NCBI GenBank assembly: GCA_002499545.1
Contig: DAME01000002.1
Location: forward strand, 1-64,000
DNA: 64,000 nucleotides
Direction: 5' to 3'
Source of the DNA: Euryarchaeota archaeon UBA88
GTDB lineage: Archaea; Thermoplasmatota; Poseidoniia; Poseidoniales; Poseidoniaceae
Positions 8,855-17,395 of this stretch are shown piece after piece. The stretch's first letter is position 1. The number at the start of each line of letters is the position of its first letter. Under the pieces are notes generated by a model that saw only the letters and a program-made list of their open reading frames with translations, was not told the origin of the DNA and searched no databases. A program made the position numbers and the translations under genes.

Positions 8855-9964
8855 ATGGATCTTGACCGTCACGACTTCCAACTCGGCGAGTTGATGGAGA
8901 GAATTCAAGCGAATGATAATCGCTTAATTGCTCTTCAAGTCCCTGAAGGGCTGAAGATGCAAGCCTTGGAAATGATGGATACCATTGAGACCGAAACAAG
9001 TGCGAAAGTCGTCCTCGCTGCCGACCCCTGTTACGGCGCTTGTGATTTAGTCCACGACAAGATGCAAATGATGGGCGTTGAACTGGTTGCACACATGGGC
9101 CATTCTCAAATGAACATCGATTCAGGCATGCCAACGCAGTTCATTGACGTCACCTACGATGGCGACCCAGAAATCGCCCCCGTCGTCCCGTTCCTCGATG
9201 CACATTTGGCCATGGCGAAGAAGCGACTTGAGGACCAAACCAAATCCGAAGACCTGTCCAATGAAGAAGCTCAAGACCGTTTTTTGGATGCCGTTGGACG
9301 CCTCGCACCACTCACGGGAACCAAACTTGGCCTGGTCGGTTCAATTCAACACCTTCACCTGCTGCCTGAATTCCATCAACGCTTGGAAGATGCAGGGTAC
9401 GATGTCACCATACCAATCGGCGGAGCACGCCTTTCCTTCCCGGGGCAGGTTCTTGGGTGTAATTACTCCGGAGACGACGATTCTATAGGCCACTATCTGT
9501 TCCTTGGTTCTGGTGACTTCCATCCAATTGGCTTGGTCCTGCACACCGGAAAACCGTTGGCAATGCTCGACCCGTACACTGGCGATGCTGAAGAAATGTC
9601 ACTGGAACGAATCGAGCGAATTCTACGCCAGCGCTCAGGCCTGATCATGGCGAGCGGTGATGCTCAGCGGTTCGGAATCCTCATCGGCGAAAAACCCGGT
9701 CAAATGCGTCGTACTCTTGCACTCCGCATGAAGCGCATGCTTGAGAAGCACGGCAAGAAAGGGTACTTGCTCGCGCTGGAACACATTGGCCCAGACCTCA
9801 TTGACTTCTACCCTGTTGACGCCTTTGTCAACACCGCTTGCCCTCGAATTGCAATCGATGATGCTGTCCGTTACAGGAAACCCCTCATCACCCCATTTGA
9901 ACTCGAAGTTGCCCTCGGTGAGAAGAAATGGGAAACTGGATATCAATTTGACGAAATCCCTTGA
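8855..9964 (+). CDS. dph2: Diphthamide synthase subunit Dph2 (radical ACP transferase)
   Basis: The 369-residue protein is the archaeal Dph2 that transfers the 3-amino-3-carboxypropyl group of S-adenosylmethionine to the target histidine of elongation factor 2, the first step of diphthamide synthesis. It should hold a [4Fe-4S] cluster on three separated cysteines. The sequence shows DPCYGACD (C59, the position known from Pyrococcus Dph2), VLGCNYSG in the middle domain, and FVNTACPRIAIDD near the C-terminus. The length is normal for the homodimeric archaeal enzyme. A run of eight G bases lies just upstream (8823-8830). The ATG at 8855 is well placed. Confidence 0.93.
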   Translation: MDLDRHDFQLGELMERIQANDNRLIALQVPEGLKMQALEMMDTIETETSAKVVLAADPCYGACDLVHDKMQMMGVELVAHMGHSQMNIDSGMPTQFIDVTYDGDPEIAPVVPFLDAHLAMAKKRLEDQTKSEDLSNEEAQDRFLDAVGRLAPLTGTKLGLVGSIQHLHLLPEFHQRLEDAGYDVTIPIGGARLSFPGQVLGCNYSGDDDSIGHYLFLGSGDFHPIGLVLHTGKPLAMLDPYTGDAEEMSLERIERILRQRSGLIMASGDAQRFGILIGEKPGQMRRTLALRMKRMLEKHGKKGYLLALEHIGPDLIDFYPVDAFVNTACPRIAIDDAVRYRKPLITPFELEVALGEKKWETGYQFDEIP

Positions 9965-10018
9965 TGTTGCCCGAAGTACTGGTTCGAAACTGGCGTTTTC
10001 GCACTCGAACGAAACCGT

Positions 10019-11254
10019 ATGTTCAATAACGGTTGGCGTAAGCCTTCCGATGTTATGGGTAACTATCTCGACCGCATTGGTGCTGGCTGGGTTCTTGCAA
10101 ACCCTGACGTCATGGATTTCGATTACATTCCAACTGAACTGGTCGGTCGTGAAACAATCCAAAACGAACTCGCCTCGAAGTTCAGCACCCTGCACCATCC
10201 TGAAGGAGCAGGTCGCGTTGTCATCACCGGACCGGTTGGGAGTGGCAAGACGGTTCTGGCACGAACGTTCTGTCGGGACATTCAGCGGCACCTCTCAAAC
10301 AAGCGCAATATTCGCTCAGTTCACGTCAACTGCCGTAATGCTTCGACCAGCATGCGGGTCGTTCAACGAATTCTGCACGAATTAGCCCCAGGTCATCCAG
10401 ACCGGGGACTTTCAATGGGGGAATTGCTCATGAGTCTTCGAAGAATACTTCGTCAAGACACGTCACATCTGTTAGTCGTCCTTGATGAAGTCGACCACAT
10501 GCTTCGCCGCTCGGGCGATGATTTACTCTACCAGTTGTTGCGTATCGATGAAGACCAGGCTGGGAAAGGCACACTGTCGTTGATTCTCATCAGCCAAGAG
10601 CAGGTGCTTGATGTGCTGGAAACCGCTGTAATTTCTCGTATGGGTAGCACGAATCACATTCGCATCGACCCCTACACCGTGGACGGGTTGGAAGCCATTG
10701 CCACCCAACGGGCTGAATCGGGATTGGTTCCCGGTTCGTGGTCGCCGGAGATCATCCGTCTTATCGCTGAAAAAGCAGCGCCATCTGGAGATGCAAGGCG
10801 GGTCATTGAACTGCTCAATGCTGCTGTCGAACGGTGTGAATTTCGCCAAGATGACCACAGCGAACGATGCCTGACAGTGGAAGATGTTCACGTTCCGCTC
10901 GAGAACATCGCAACGGCGGCGGGAAGTAACCTCGAACACATTGATGACTTGAACCCAAATGCCATGTTGGTCCTGCTCAGTTTGTGCAGAAGGCTCAGCA
11001 AACAAGAGTCGATGACGACTGGGGAAGTTGAACAACTCTACGCCGTTGTGTGTGAAGAGTATGAACAAAAAATGCGGAGCCATACCACGGTTTGGAAATA
11101 TCTAAAAGAATTTGAAGAGCGACAAATTATCACTTCAAGGGTCGCTGCAATTGGTGATGGTCGAGGCAGAACTACGCATCTGAGCATGCCACATTACTTA
11201 CCAAAAGACCTTGCAAGTCGCATTGAAATGCTGCTAAAAAGGAAGTTTCGGTGA
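10019..11254 (+). CDS. cdc6: Orc1/Cdc6 replication initiator
   Basis: The 411-residue AAA+ ATPase recognises origins and loads MCM. N-terminal RETIQNELASKF is followed by Walker A GPVGSGKT, Walker B LLVVLDEVDHM, and the sensor-2-like segment PSGDARRVIELLNAA. The C-terminal 100 residues form a winged helix (TTGEVEQLYAVVCEEY, then the wing region around RVAAIGDGRGRT). The start may instead be the ATG at 10055, which removes a 12-residue N-terminus. Only 54 bases separate it from dph2, and I see no convincing origin recognition boxes there. A T-tract follows the stop. Confidence 0.92.
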   Translation: MFNNGWRKPSDVMGNYLDRIGAGWVLANPDVMDFDYIPTELVGRETIQNELASKFSTLHHPEGAGRVVITGPVGSGKTVLARTFCRDIQRHLSNKRNIRSVHVNCRNASTSMRVVQRILHELAPGHPDRGLSMGELLMSLRRILRQDTSHLLVVLDEVDHMLRRSGDDLLYQLLRIDEDQAGKGTLSLILISQEQVLDVLETAVISRMGSTNHIRIDPYTVDGLEAIATQRAESGLVPGSWSPEIIRLIAEKAAPSGDARRVIELLNAAVERCEFRQDDHSERCLTVEDVHVPLENIATAAGSNLEHIDDLNPNAMLVLLSLCRRLSKQESMTTGEVEQLYAVVCEEYEQKMRSHTTVWKYLKEFEERQIITSRVAAIGDGRGRTTHLSMPHYLPKDLASRIEMLLKRKFR

Positions 11255-11255
11255 A

Positions 11256-11261
11256 TTTTTT
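11256..11261 (+). terminator. T-tract after cdc6
   Basis: Six T residues begin two bases after the cdc6 stop codon. Archaeal RNA polymerase can terminate at short U-tracts without a hairpin, so this is a plausible end for the cdc6 transcript and separates it from the ribosomal/translation genes downstream. Confidence 0.4.
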
Positions 11262-11329
11262 CTCGTGTACCTTGAACGGTGAGCCTAAATAGAGGTCGAT
11301 GGTCGGAAGGTCGTTCTAGAAGTGATATA

Positions 11330-11821
11330 ATGGCTGTTGGACAACAAGGAGAATTCGTCGCCGTAGTAAATGATACTGACCCCAAGAACGGTGGAAAGTC
11401 GTATTCGCTGAAAATCAGTGGAAACAATCACGCCCAGCTCTTGGGTAAGAAAATCGGGGATACCGTTGACGGAATCTTCGTTGGAGAAGGGGAACAAACA
11501 CTCTCCGGATACAAACTTCAAATCACTGGTGGCTCCGATAAAACCGGCACCCCGCTTCGCCGTGACCTCGAAGGTGGAGCACGCCAATCGGTTTTGGTGA
11601 CACAGTCCACTGGATTCAAGGGGCACAACCTCGTGTTCAAAACCAAGGGTGGCGAAAAGAAGCGATTCCGTTACAAGCCTCACGGCCTACGCATGCGCCG
11701 CAACTTCCGTGGAAACACAATCAACCAAGACACACGCCAAATCAACCTCAAAGTCATCGAGTCCGGAAAAAAGGCACTCGGAGACATCCTCGTCTCGGGT
11801 AGCGAAGAAGCATCGGAGTGA
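11330..11821 (+). CDS. rps6e: Ribosomal protein eS6 (S6e)
   Basis: The 163-residue small-subunit protein matches archaeal eS6. The start at 11330 gives MAVGQQGEFVAVVNDTDPK, close to the family N-terminus; the upstream in-frame codons are not conserved. Typical motifs are GKSYSLKISGNN, LLGKKIGDTVDG, GYKLQITGGSDKTG and the basic region KRFRYKPHGLRMRRN. It is larger than the usual 125-135 residues because of a C-terminal extension (from about residue 125), which ends in an acidic tail. It is followed after 38 bases by aIF2-gamma, a common archaeal arrangement. Confidence 0.95.
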   Translation: MAVGQQGEFVAVVNDTDPKNGGKSYSLKISGNNHAQLLGKKIGDTVDGIFVGEGEQTLSGYKLQITGGSDKTGTPLRRDLEGGARQSVLVTQSTGFKGHNLVFKTKGGEKKRFRYKPHGLRMRRNFRGNTINQDTRQINLKVIESGKKALGDILVSGSEEASE

Positions 11822-11859
11822 ATCCCGAGAGGGCGTTCGTACAAGGGGAGTGAGGAAGC

Positions 11860-13098
11860 ATGAGTCGAAAGCTTCCCGCACAACCTGAAGTCAACATCGG
11901 CTTAATCGGCCACGTGGACCACGGAAAAACAACACTCACGCAAGCGCTGTCTGGTGTTTGGACCGATACACACTCCGAAGAACGCAAGCGCGGCATCTCA
12001 ATTAAATTGGGATACGCAGATACGGCATTCTACAAGACCGGTGACGGTCAATACTACGCAACTGGCCGCCGCCCTGACGGTGGAGACGACCAGGAAAACG
12101 AACTCCAGCGCGTGATTTCATTCGTTGACGCTCCCGGCCACGAAACGCTGATGGCGACGATGATAACGGGTGCTTCAATCATGGACGGCGCCATGTTAAT
12201 GGTTGCTGCAAATGAAACGTGCCCACAACCTCAAACTCGTGAGCATTTGATGGCTCTTGAGATTGCAGGAATCGAAAACATCGTCATTGTTCAAAATAAA
12301 ATCGACCTCGTAACTCGGGAACGGGCAGTTGAGTCATTCCAAGAAATCAAAGACTTCCTCAAAGATACCATTGCTGAAAGCGCCCCAATCATTCCAGTTT
12401 CAGCCCATCACGATGTCAATCTTGACATTCTCATCGATGCCATCGAAAGGACAATTCCAACACCGGACCGCTCAAAGGACACGCGTTCAATCATGCATGT
12501 CGCTCGTTCGTTCGACATCAACCGGCCAGGAACACGCCCCTCGAAACTCCGAGGAGGCGTCATTGGTGGGAGCATCGTTGAAGGGACGTTCAACAACGGA
12601 GATGAAATCATCATAGGACCTGGTCGCAAAATCGAAAACGGTTCGAAGACCACATGGGAACCGATCGAAGCAACTGTTAGCAGCATGAAAGGTGGCGGGC
12701 TTAGCCTTGACACCATGCATTCCGGTGGATTGTGCGGTATGGCGACACTTCTCGACCCTTCAATCACGACATCAGACAACCTTTCCGGACAGGTTGTTGC
12801 CCGAAAAGGAGACCTGCCTGAAATTCGAAATTCTCTTTCCATCGATGTGAAACTGATGGATACAATGGTTGCTGGTGAAGGCGAAGCACCAGAGAAGATT
12901 TACTCACTCCGTAATAATGAGATGTTGATGATCAATGTAGCAACTGCTACTTCAGTAGGTGTCACCAAAAATGCTGAGAAAGGCAAAGCAACCCTCGACC
13001 TACGACTCCCCATTTGCGCAGACTCTGGACAACGCGTCTCTCTTTCCCGCCGAGTTGGTTCTCGTTGGCGACTCATCGGATACGGAACGATTCAGTGA
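11860..13098 (+). CDS. eif2g: Translation initiation factor aIF2 subunit gamma
   Basis: The 412-residue GTPase delivers initiator tRNA to the ribosome as part of the aIF2 heterotrimer. The G1 motif is GHVDHGKTT (17-25), G3 is DAPGHE, and G4 is QNKIDLV. The insertion before G3 (about residues 50-80, GDGQYYATGRRPDGG) sits where other archaea carry a zinc-knuckle, but the four cysteines are absent here. Domains II and III follow with DINRPGT and LRLPICADSGQRVSLSR. A GGGGAG stretch precedes the ATG. The next gene is the PIN protein, 12 bases on, as in many archaea. Confidence 0.95.
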   Translation: MSRKLPAQPEVNIGLIGHVDHGKTTLTQALSGVWTDTHSEERKRGISIKLGYADTAFYKTGDGQYYATGRRPDGGDDQENELQRVISFVDAPGHETLMATMITGASIMDGAMLMVAANETCPQPQTREHLMALEIAGIENIVIVQNKIDLVTRERAVESFQEIKDFLKDTIAESAPIIPVSAHHDVNLDILIDAIERTIPTPDRSKDTRSIMHVARSFDINRPGTRPSKLRGGVIGGSIVEGTFNNGDEIIIGPGRKIENGSKTTWEPIEATVSSMKGGGLSLDTMHSGGLCGMATLLDPSITTSDNLSGQVVARKGDLPEIRNSLSIDVKLMDTMVAGEGEAPEKIYSLRNNEMLMINVATATSVGVTKNAEKGKATLDLRLPICADSGQRVSLSRRVGSRWRLIGYGTIQ

Positions 13099-13110
13099 GA
13101 CGGTGATGTC

Positions 13111-13494
13111 GTGCAACAAATCCTCATCGACGCTTGCGGGTGGGTAGCAATCATCGACTCAAAGATGAACATGGATGCTGAACTTTCTCGAATCTATGGC
13201 CCTTGCTCCTTCTTGCTGTTACAAAGCGTTGAACAAGAACTGATTTCATTGAACAACCAGCGTCCTCGAAACAAGAATTTGTTACTCGGCCTGTTAATGA
13301 AAAAATCGGAGCCTATCGAGGCATTAAGTCAAGACTTCAGCCACCCCGACGACCAGTTGTTCACACTTGCCAGCAAACACGGCTACCCAGTCCTCACCGT
13401 TGACATTGACTTGAAGCGACGCTTGTATGAACAGGGCCTTCCCGTCTTGGAAGTCAACAAAAGCCAACGGCTGCATCTCCTCGAAAAGGTGTAA
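13111..13494 (+). CDS. PIN-domain protein (Fcf1/Utp24-like)
   Basis: The 127-residue protein begins with GTG, the only reasonable in-frame start. It shows the PIN nuclease acidic pattern: ILIDACGWV (first Asp), a central Glu in SVEQELISL, HPDDQLFTLA and VLTVDIDLKRRL (last Asp pair). Stand-alone PIN proteins placed directly after aIF2-gamma are recurrent in archaea and resemble the Fcf1/Utp24 rRNA-processing family. A role in rRNA maturation is therefore more likely than a toxin. No antitoxin gene is beside it. Confidence 0.8.
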   Translation: MQQILIDACGWVAIIDSKMNMDAELSRIYGPCSFLLLQSVEQELISLNNQRPRNKNLLLGLLMKKSEPIEALSQDFSHPDDQLFTLASKHGYPVLTVDIDLKRRLYEQGLPVLEVNKSQRLHLLEKV

Positions 13495-13601
13495 CTTTTG
13501 CACTGGAATTGTGAATTCTACCCTGTCTATTTGTATGGATCATTACGATTAAATGACGTTGCAATTGAAAGGTAAGTAATTGTTCACACGAGGCAGTTTG
13601 A

Positions 13602-13610
13602 TTCATATAG
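13602..13610 (+). promoter_or_regulatory. TATA-like element
   Basis: An AT-rich motif TTCATATAG lies about 25 bases upstream of the ATG at 13632, the usual archaeal TATA-to-start distance. It suggests a leaderless or nearly leaderless transcript for the small HTH regulator and supports choosing the ATG at 13632. Confidence 0.45.
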
Positions 13611-13631
13611 AATTAGACAAGCGTGGCGCTC

Positions 13632-13997
13632 ATGACTCCGTCTCCACAACAGCGACTCATCGAATCGATGGTTTACATTGGAGCACCGGAAAGTATTGTG
13701 AAATGCATCGTCGCACTCGACCTTCACGGTCCGTTAAGTTCGAAGAAAATCCAGGACACCTGCAATTTACGACAACCGGAAGTCAGTCTAACGATCAAAA
13801 ATCTCAGTGAGCGAGGAATGGTCAAAATCAACGTCCCCGTCACGAAGGGAAGAGGACGTCCGTCTCACAGATACGAACTTAACAATCCAATACAAGAGTG
13901 CTTAGAAGGGTACATCGCTGAAGCAAAAGAACGTGAGAAACAAATTCGCTCACATATCGAGATTACGGAAAGAATCCTCGATGACCTGTTACGGTAA
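13632..13997 (+). CDS. Small winged-helix transcription regulator
   Basis: The 121-residue protein has a winged HTH at about residues 20-85: LHGPLSSKKIQDTCNL, then QPEVSLTIKNLSERG as recognition helix, and a wing with TKGRGRPSHRYEL. A C-terminal helix (about 95-121, AKEREKQIRSHIEI) probably dimerises. The fold is of the MarR/TrmB/ArsR type. The ATG at 13632 is chosen over a GTG at 13623 because of the TATA-like element 25 bases upstream. The target is unknown. It converges on the DUF357 gene with a 9-base overlap. Confidence 0.75.
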   Translation: MTPSPQQRLIESMVYIGAPESIVKCIVALDLHGPLSSKKIQDTCNLRQPEVSLTIKNLSERGMVKINVPVTKGRGRPSHRYELNNPIQECLEGYIAEAKEREKQIRSHIEITERILDDLLR

Positions 13998-14288
13998 TGT
14001 GAACAAGACATCGTCACCGTGTCCGTCCAGTAAGCCCAACTTCACCCCAGCGTCTATCCAGGCATGAGCATAGTTAATCGCTCCGAAGGCACGAACCCTG
14101 TCCCCGATTGAAAGGAAATGAGCGGCGTCAGATGCATAGTCATCAGCCATTCGCATCATCACCGCTAAATCCCGAGCTTGTTGTGTACCGTTTGCGTGAA
14201 CAGGTGTTGCCTTTTGGCGTGCTCTGCGGGTGATATCAAGATATTTTTCAACCCGTTCAACCGACACATGCTCCAATTCATCGCTCAT
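13989..14288 (-). CDS. DUF357 family protein
   Basis: The 99-residue all-helical protein matches archaeal DUF357: ADDYASDAAHFLSIGDRVRA followed by INYAHAWIDAGVKLGLL. The family's function is unknown. Its start overlaps the stop of the beta-propeller gene by four bases (ATGA), so it is the last gene of an operon of AAA/winged-helix protein, propeller and DUF357. Its TPR-like helical repeat may bind a partner in that set. Confidence 0.85.
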   Translation of the reverse strand: MSDELEHVSVERVEKYLDITRRARQKATPVHANGTQQARDLAVMMRMADDYASDAAHFLSIGDRVRAFGAINYAHAWIDAGVKLGLLDGHGDDVLFTLP

Positions 14289-15334
14289 TCTCCACCCTCC
14301 TTTTGACGTTTGAGAAGGCGCCGAACGTCTTCTTTACGACCAAGGGCACCGTACAACTCTACTGCTTTGGAGAGACGTCCTTCATCTTCTGCAGTCTGAG
14401 CGCGGGCAAACAGAGCACGTCGTTCATCCCAATTCTTAGCAAGGGCTGCTTCTGCAGCCGCCTTGTAACGCCCTTGACGTTCAGCTTGTGCAAGGTGAGG
14501 CGCAGACCATCGTCGAATCAAACCTTCTCGGGTTGCAGTTACCATCGTATCTGGCGTCAATCCAATGAGAATATCTCCGAGGTCCATAGCAGAACCAAGA
14601 ATGTTAGAACCATCGTTTTGAGTCGTTGATGACAAATGGTGCAAATGCCCTTCAATACCTAATACCCACCAACCGTCAGCACTTCGAATACCTTCCATCG
14701 GTTCAAGTGATTCGTATTCGATTCGTTCAAGTGAATCCCATCCAAACGGATGCGGTACGCCTTCCCAGATTCCACCATCACTCGACTGCATTAAGATACG
14801 TCCATCCATCATTGGCGTTACCCAACTCCATACGCGGTCTTCAAGGCAGCGCTTTTGGTCAGTTTGTGCTAATCGAGCACACCACAACTTGCCATCAGAG
14901 GCCTGCCACATCATGTGTTCACGGTCGAGCCAACCGAGCAATCGACGCACCTTGCCGCTGTCGAGCCGACGAAGGCCTGTTCCTTCGTGTGTAAACAGAT
15001 GGAGGTGCCCTTGGCGCCCAGACAGAATCCAGCCGCCACCAGGTCGTGCAAGGAGCTCGGTGAACCCACCGGGTGTAGACCTCCCCTCATGCAACATGCT
15101 CCCGTCAACAGTCGAAAGGACGTAGAAGCCGTGAGCAGCGAGAATACCGAGAACGCCATTGTTTGCTTGAGCGTAATGCGCTTTGAACGGGAGTTCGACC
15201 TTCCAGCGGATTGAACCATCTGCTTCGATGAAAATAAGCGAAAGCCCACTGCTCACAACCATGCCACCCTCTACAGGAGCCAATGCTGCGATTCGCTGAG
15301 GGGCTTGCCACGACCACGTAATCGTCCACGACAT
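14285..15334 (-). CDS. Beta-propeller protein with helical C-terminus
   Basis: The 349-residue protein has repeated strands of WD/PQQ-propeller type through about residue 285 (for example GGMVVSSGLSLIFIEADGSI, GGWILSGRQGHLHLF, GDILIGLTPDTMVTATREGL). It then has a helical tail rich in Ala, Lys and Arg (YKAAAEAALAKNWDERRAL, AVELYGALGRKEDVRRLL) that resembles a TPR-like hairpin. There is no signal peptide, so it is cytoplasmic. Its ATG overlaps the stop of the AAA gene and its stop overlaps the DUF357 start. It probably forms a scaffold with these two; the pathway is not known. Confidence 0.7.
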   Translation of the reverse strand: MSWTITWSWQAPQRIAALAPVEGGMVVSSGLSLIFIEADGSIRWKVELPFKAHYAQANNGVLGILAAHGFYVLSTVDGSMLHEGRSTPGGFTELLARPGGGWILSGRQGHLHLFTHEGTGLRRLDSGKVRRLLGWLDREHMMWQASDGKLWCARLAQTDQKRCLEDRVWSWVTPMMDGRILMQSSDGGIWEGVPHPFGWDSLERIEYESLEPMEGIRSADGWWVLGIEGHLHHLSSTTQNDGSNILGSAMDLGDILIGLTPDTMVTATREGLIRRWSAPHLAQAERQGRYKAAAEAALAKNWDERRALFARAQTAEDEGRLSKAVELYGALGRKEDVRRLLKRQKEGGE

Positions 15335-17214
15335 CACGCCTCACCTCCAAGAACGTTCCAGGCCATCAATTGGGCGCGAGCGGCTTGTGTAAGGTCGAAA
15401 TAGCGATTCCTACCGACGCTACGCACACTGAGGATCCCAAACTTAAGTAAGCGATTGCTTATTTGTGAAAGTCTGGCTCTCTTGACGTTGAGTTGTCGAA
15501 GTAATTCTTTGTCAGATGGAGAGTATGTTCTATCGTTTGCAACTGAAATAACGGCCATTTCATGGCTGCTCAATGCAGAAAGAACGTGCGCATTGAAGGC
15601 ATAATCTTGCTTGCGGCCTTGTTTCTTGGTTTGCATTCGCTCCAACGCCTCAACAATGTGCCTTCGCTGAGATGCTACATCACCGTCAATTGGCGTCAAT
15701 AAAGCGAGATGAAGAGCTTTCATCACGGGTACAATGTCGGCAAGGCCATCAAGAATCTCGTGTGAAAGGGCAGGTTGCTCATCGACGGTTTCTGCTTCAT
15801 AGTATTCAATCGGTTCTTCGAACGAGGAATCTATCGCTTGGTGTTCTGGTTCGATGATAGGCAAACCAATGTCATCATGCAGCAGCACCGCGGATTCCTC
15901 TTCTGGAATCTCTTGTGGCACCTCTGGTTGGTGCAACGAAGCATCCTCCCACATCGAGTATGCTTCGGAAGCCTCAACCAAATTACCTTCTGGTTGTGGT
16001 TGAGTATCCTCCGTTTTGGCATCTGCCAATGAGCGATTTCGCTCGAACAAACCCGTCCAACCTGTCGGAATAGATGCATCAAGTGGAGGTCTGGAAGCCG
16101 GTTCACTCAATTCAGAAGGAACGGCATTGAACCCTTCAGGAATCGTCTCCAGTTCTTTCAGTTCTTCTTGAAGCGACTGTTCTTGATCCAATTGTTCAAG
16201 ATCCAAATCAAAGAAATTCGTAACTTCCTCGATGCTTTCCATGACTTTAGCGTCAATTTCCTCGTGCTCTGACTCCGAAGAAAGTGAGGATGGATCGACT
16301 TCTTCCAAAACAGAACCGTCCGACAGAGAAGCATCATCGGGAATCGAAAACATATCCATTCCAGTCGAGAGGGGCTCAATGCGCCCCTCATGGGATTCAG
16401 GTTCAATCGAATCAGGAGAGGTGTAGGACGGTTCGATATAGGTGTACTTCGACATGTTTGAGCGGTCAATTGAGTCACGCATGAGCCGAATGACTGCTGC
16501 TGGAAGGCCGTGGGTTTTCTCATGCAGGTATTCAGCATCCTGGACTGAAAAGGAGAACTGCTCCCCGGTTGCCTGTTCAATACGCCGTTCGACCAACAGT
16601 TGAACTTCGTCGACTGAAAGGTTGGCGAGAGGCTCCAATTGGTCAAGCTGCTGAACAATGGAATCGTGCAGCAGGGCTTTGTCCTTGGATTCAAGTACCA
16701 CAACAACCAGTGCCTGAAGCCGTTCAAGAGTTGGAAGGGTTTCACGCAGTGCCACGTTGAGAGCACCAATGTCAAGCGTCGAAGCATCAATCACGATGAG
16801 TGGAAGGGCGTTTCGATACGATTGAGCCGCTTCAAGAATTTTCTGAGTCAGCTTTGAACGCCCTGCGGGGGCATCTGAACTTATGAACGAAGAATAGATG
16901 CCTTTGAGGAGGCTTTCTCCGGCATTGTTTGGCGAAATATGATCGATGTACACCGAATGAGGGGCTTGTTTAGCGACGCATCGAAGCAAGGATGTCCGGC
17001 CAGAACCGTGCTCGCCGACCAGCAAAATTCTGCGTGAAGAGCGGAAACGGAGGTACTGCGAGAGCATGTCTTCCAAATGATGTCGACCAACCAGCAAGTT
17101 GGAATTGCTGGCTTCGACTGGGCGAGTGGAGAAGGGGTTCGTCCTCAACGAAGGTAGGTGCATTTCCTTTCCGTCTATTCGCATGAGGCGAGCAAATACG
17201 TGTTGGTATTTCAT
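15334..17214 (-). CDS. Degenerate AAA-type ATPase with acidic linker and C-terminal winged helix
   Basis: The 626-residue protein starts at the ATG at 17214 (a TTG at 17241 is the upstream option). Residues 38-250 form an AAA/Orc-like domain: LLVGRHHLED, a P-loop GEHGSGRT (67-74) in which the usual Lys is Arg, and a Walker-B-like LIVIDAST lacking the catalytic Glu. A long acidic, Pro/Ser-rich linker (about 270-500) follows. The C-terminal 130 residues form a winged helix (YSPSDKELLRQLNVKRARLS, RNRYFDL). It may bind nucleotide without hydrolysing it and bind DNA, perhaps the repeat cluster just upstream. The neighbouring genes give no pathway. Confidence 0.7.
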   Translation of the reverse strand: MKYQHVFARLMRIDGKEMHLPSLRTNPFSTRPVEASNSNLLVGRHHLEDMLSQYLRFRSSRRILLVGEHGSGRTSLLRCVAKQAPHSVYIDHISPNNAGESLLKGIYSSFISSDAPAGRSKLTQKILEAAQSYRNALPLIVIDASTLDIGALNVALRETLPTLERLQALVVVVLESKDKALLHDSIVQQLDQLEPLANLSVDEVQLLVERRIEQATGEQFSFSVQDAEYLHEKTHGLPAAVIRLMRDSIDRSNMSKYTYIEPSYTSPDSIEPESHEGRIEPLSTGMDMFSIPDDASLSDGSVLEEVDPSSLSSESEHEEIDAKVMESIEEVTNFFDLDLEQLDQEQSLQEELKELETIPEGFNAVPSELSEPASRPPLDASIPTGWTGLFERNRSLADAKTEDTQPQPEGNLVEASEAYSMWEDASLHQPEVPQEIPEEESAVLLHDDIGLPIIEPEHQAIDSSFEEPIEYYEAETVDEQPALSHEILDGLADIVPVMKALHLALLTPIDGDVASQRRHIVEALERMQTKKQGRKQDYAFNAHVLSALSSHEMAVISVANDRTYSPSDKELLRQLNVKRARLSQISNRLLKFGILSVRSVGRNRYFDLTQAARAQLMAWNVLGGEA

Positions 17215-17244
17215 CTTTGAGCAAAAGTTGAGGTCTATCAAAGC

Positions 17245-17346
17245 CGTTAGAATACGTTAATACCGTAGCCAGTGCTGAAAAATCGTGCTGATTAACGCTT
17301 TGATAACGCAATTATAACGCGTTAAGCGAAGCGTTAAATCCGTTAA
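17245..17346. promoter_or_regulatory. Dyad-symmetric GCGTTA repeat cluster between divergent genes
   Basis: The intergenic region between the AAA/winged-helix gene and HMG-CoA reductase holds three TAACGC units (about 17293-17298, 17304-17309, 17315-17320) spaced 11 bases apart. Inverted GTTAA units follow at 17319-17325, 17331-17337 and 17340-17346. The centre is a perfect palindrome, TAACGCGTTA (17315-17324). Weaker copies (CGTTAG, ACGTTAA) lie at 17245-17260. The near-helical spacing suggests cooperative binding of a protein on one face of the DNA: an operator array, or iteron-like sites. Confidence 0.65.
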
Positions 17347-17395
17347 TGATGGCGATTTCTAGAGAAGAGCCTGTCCAGCAGTTGCCGATTGATTG

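Noticed and set aside
9965..10018. Possible origin recognition boxes before cdc6
   Set aside because: Only loose repeats (GGTTCGAAAC and CTCGAACGAAACC) are visible in 54 bases; no element of the usual length or symmetry.
13111..13494. VapC-type toxin
   Set aside because: No antitoxin gene adjoins it, and the position after aIF2-gamma matches housekeeping PIN proteins in archaea.
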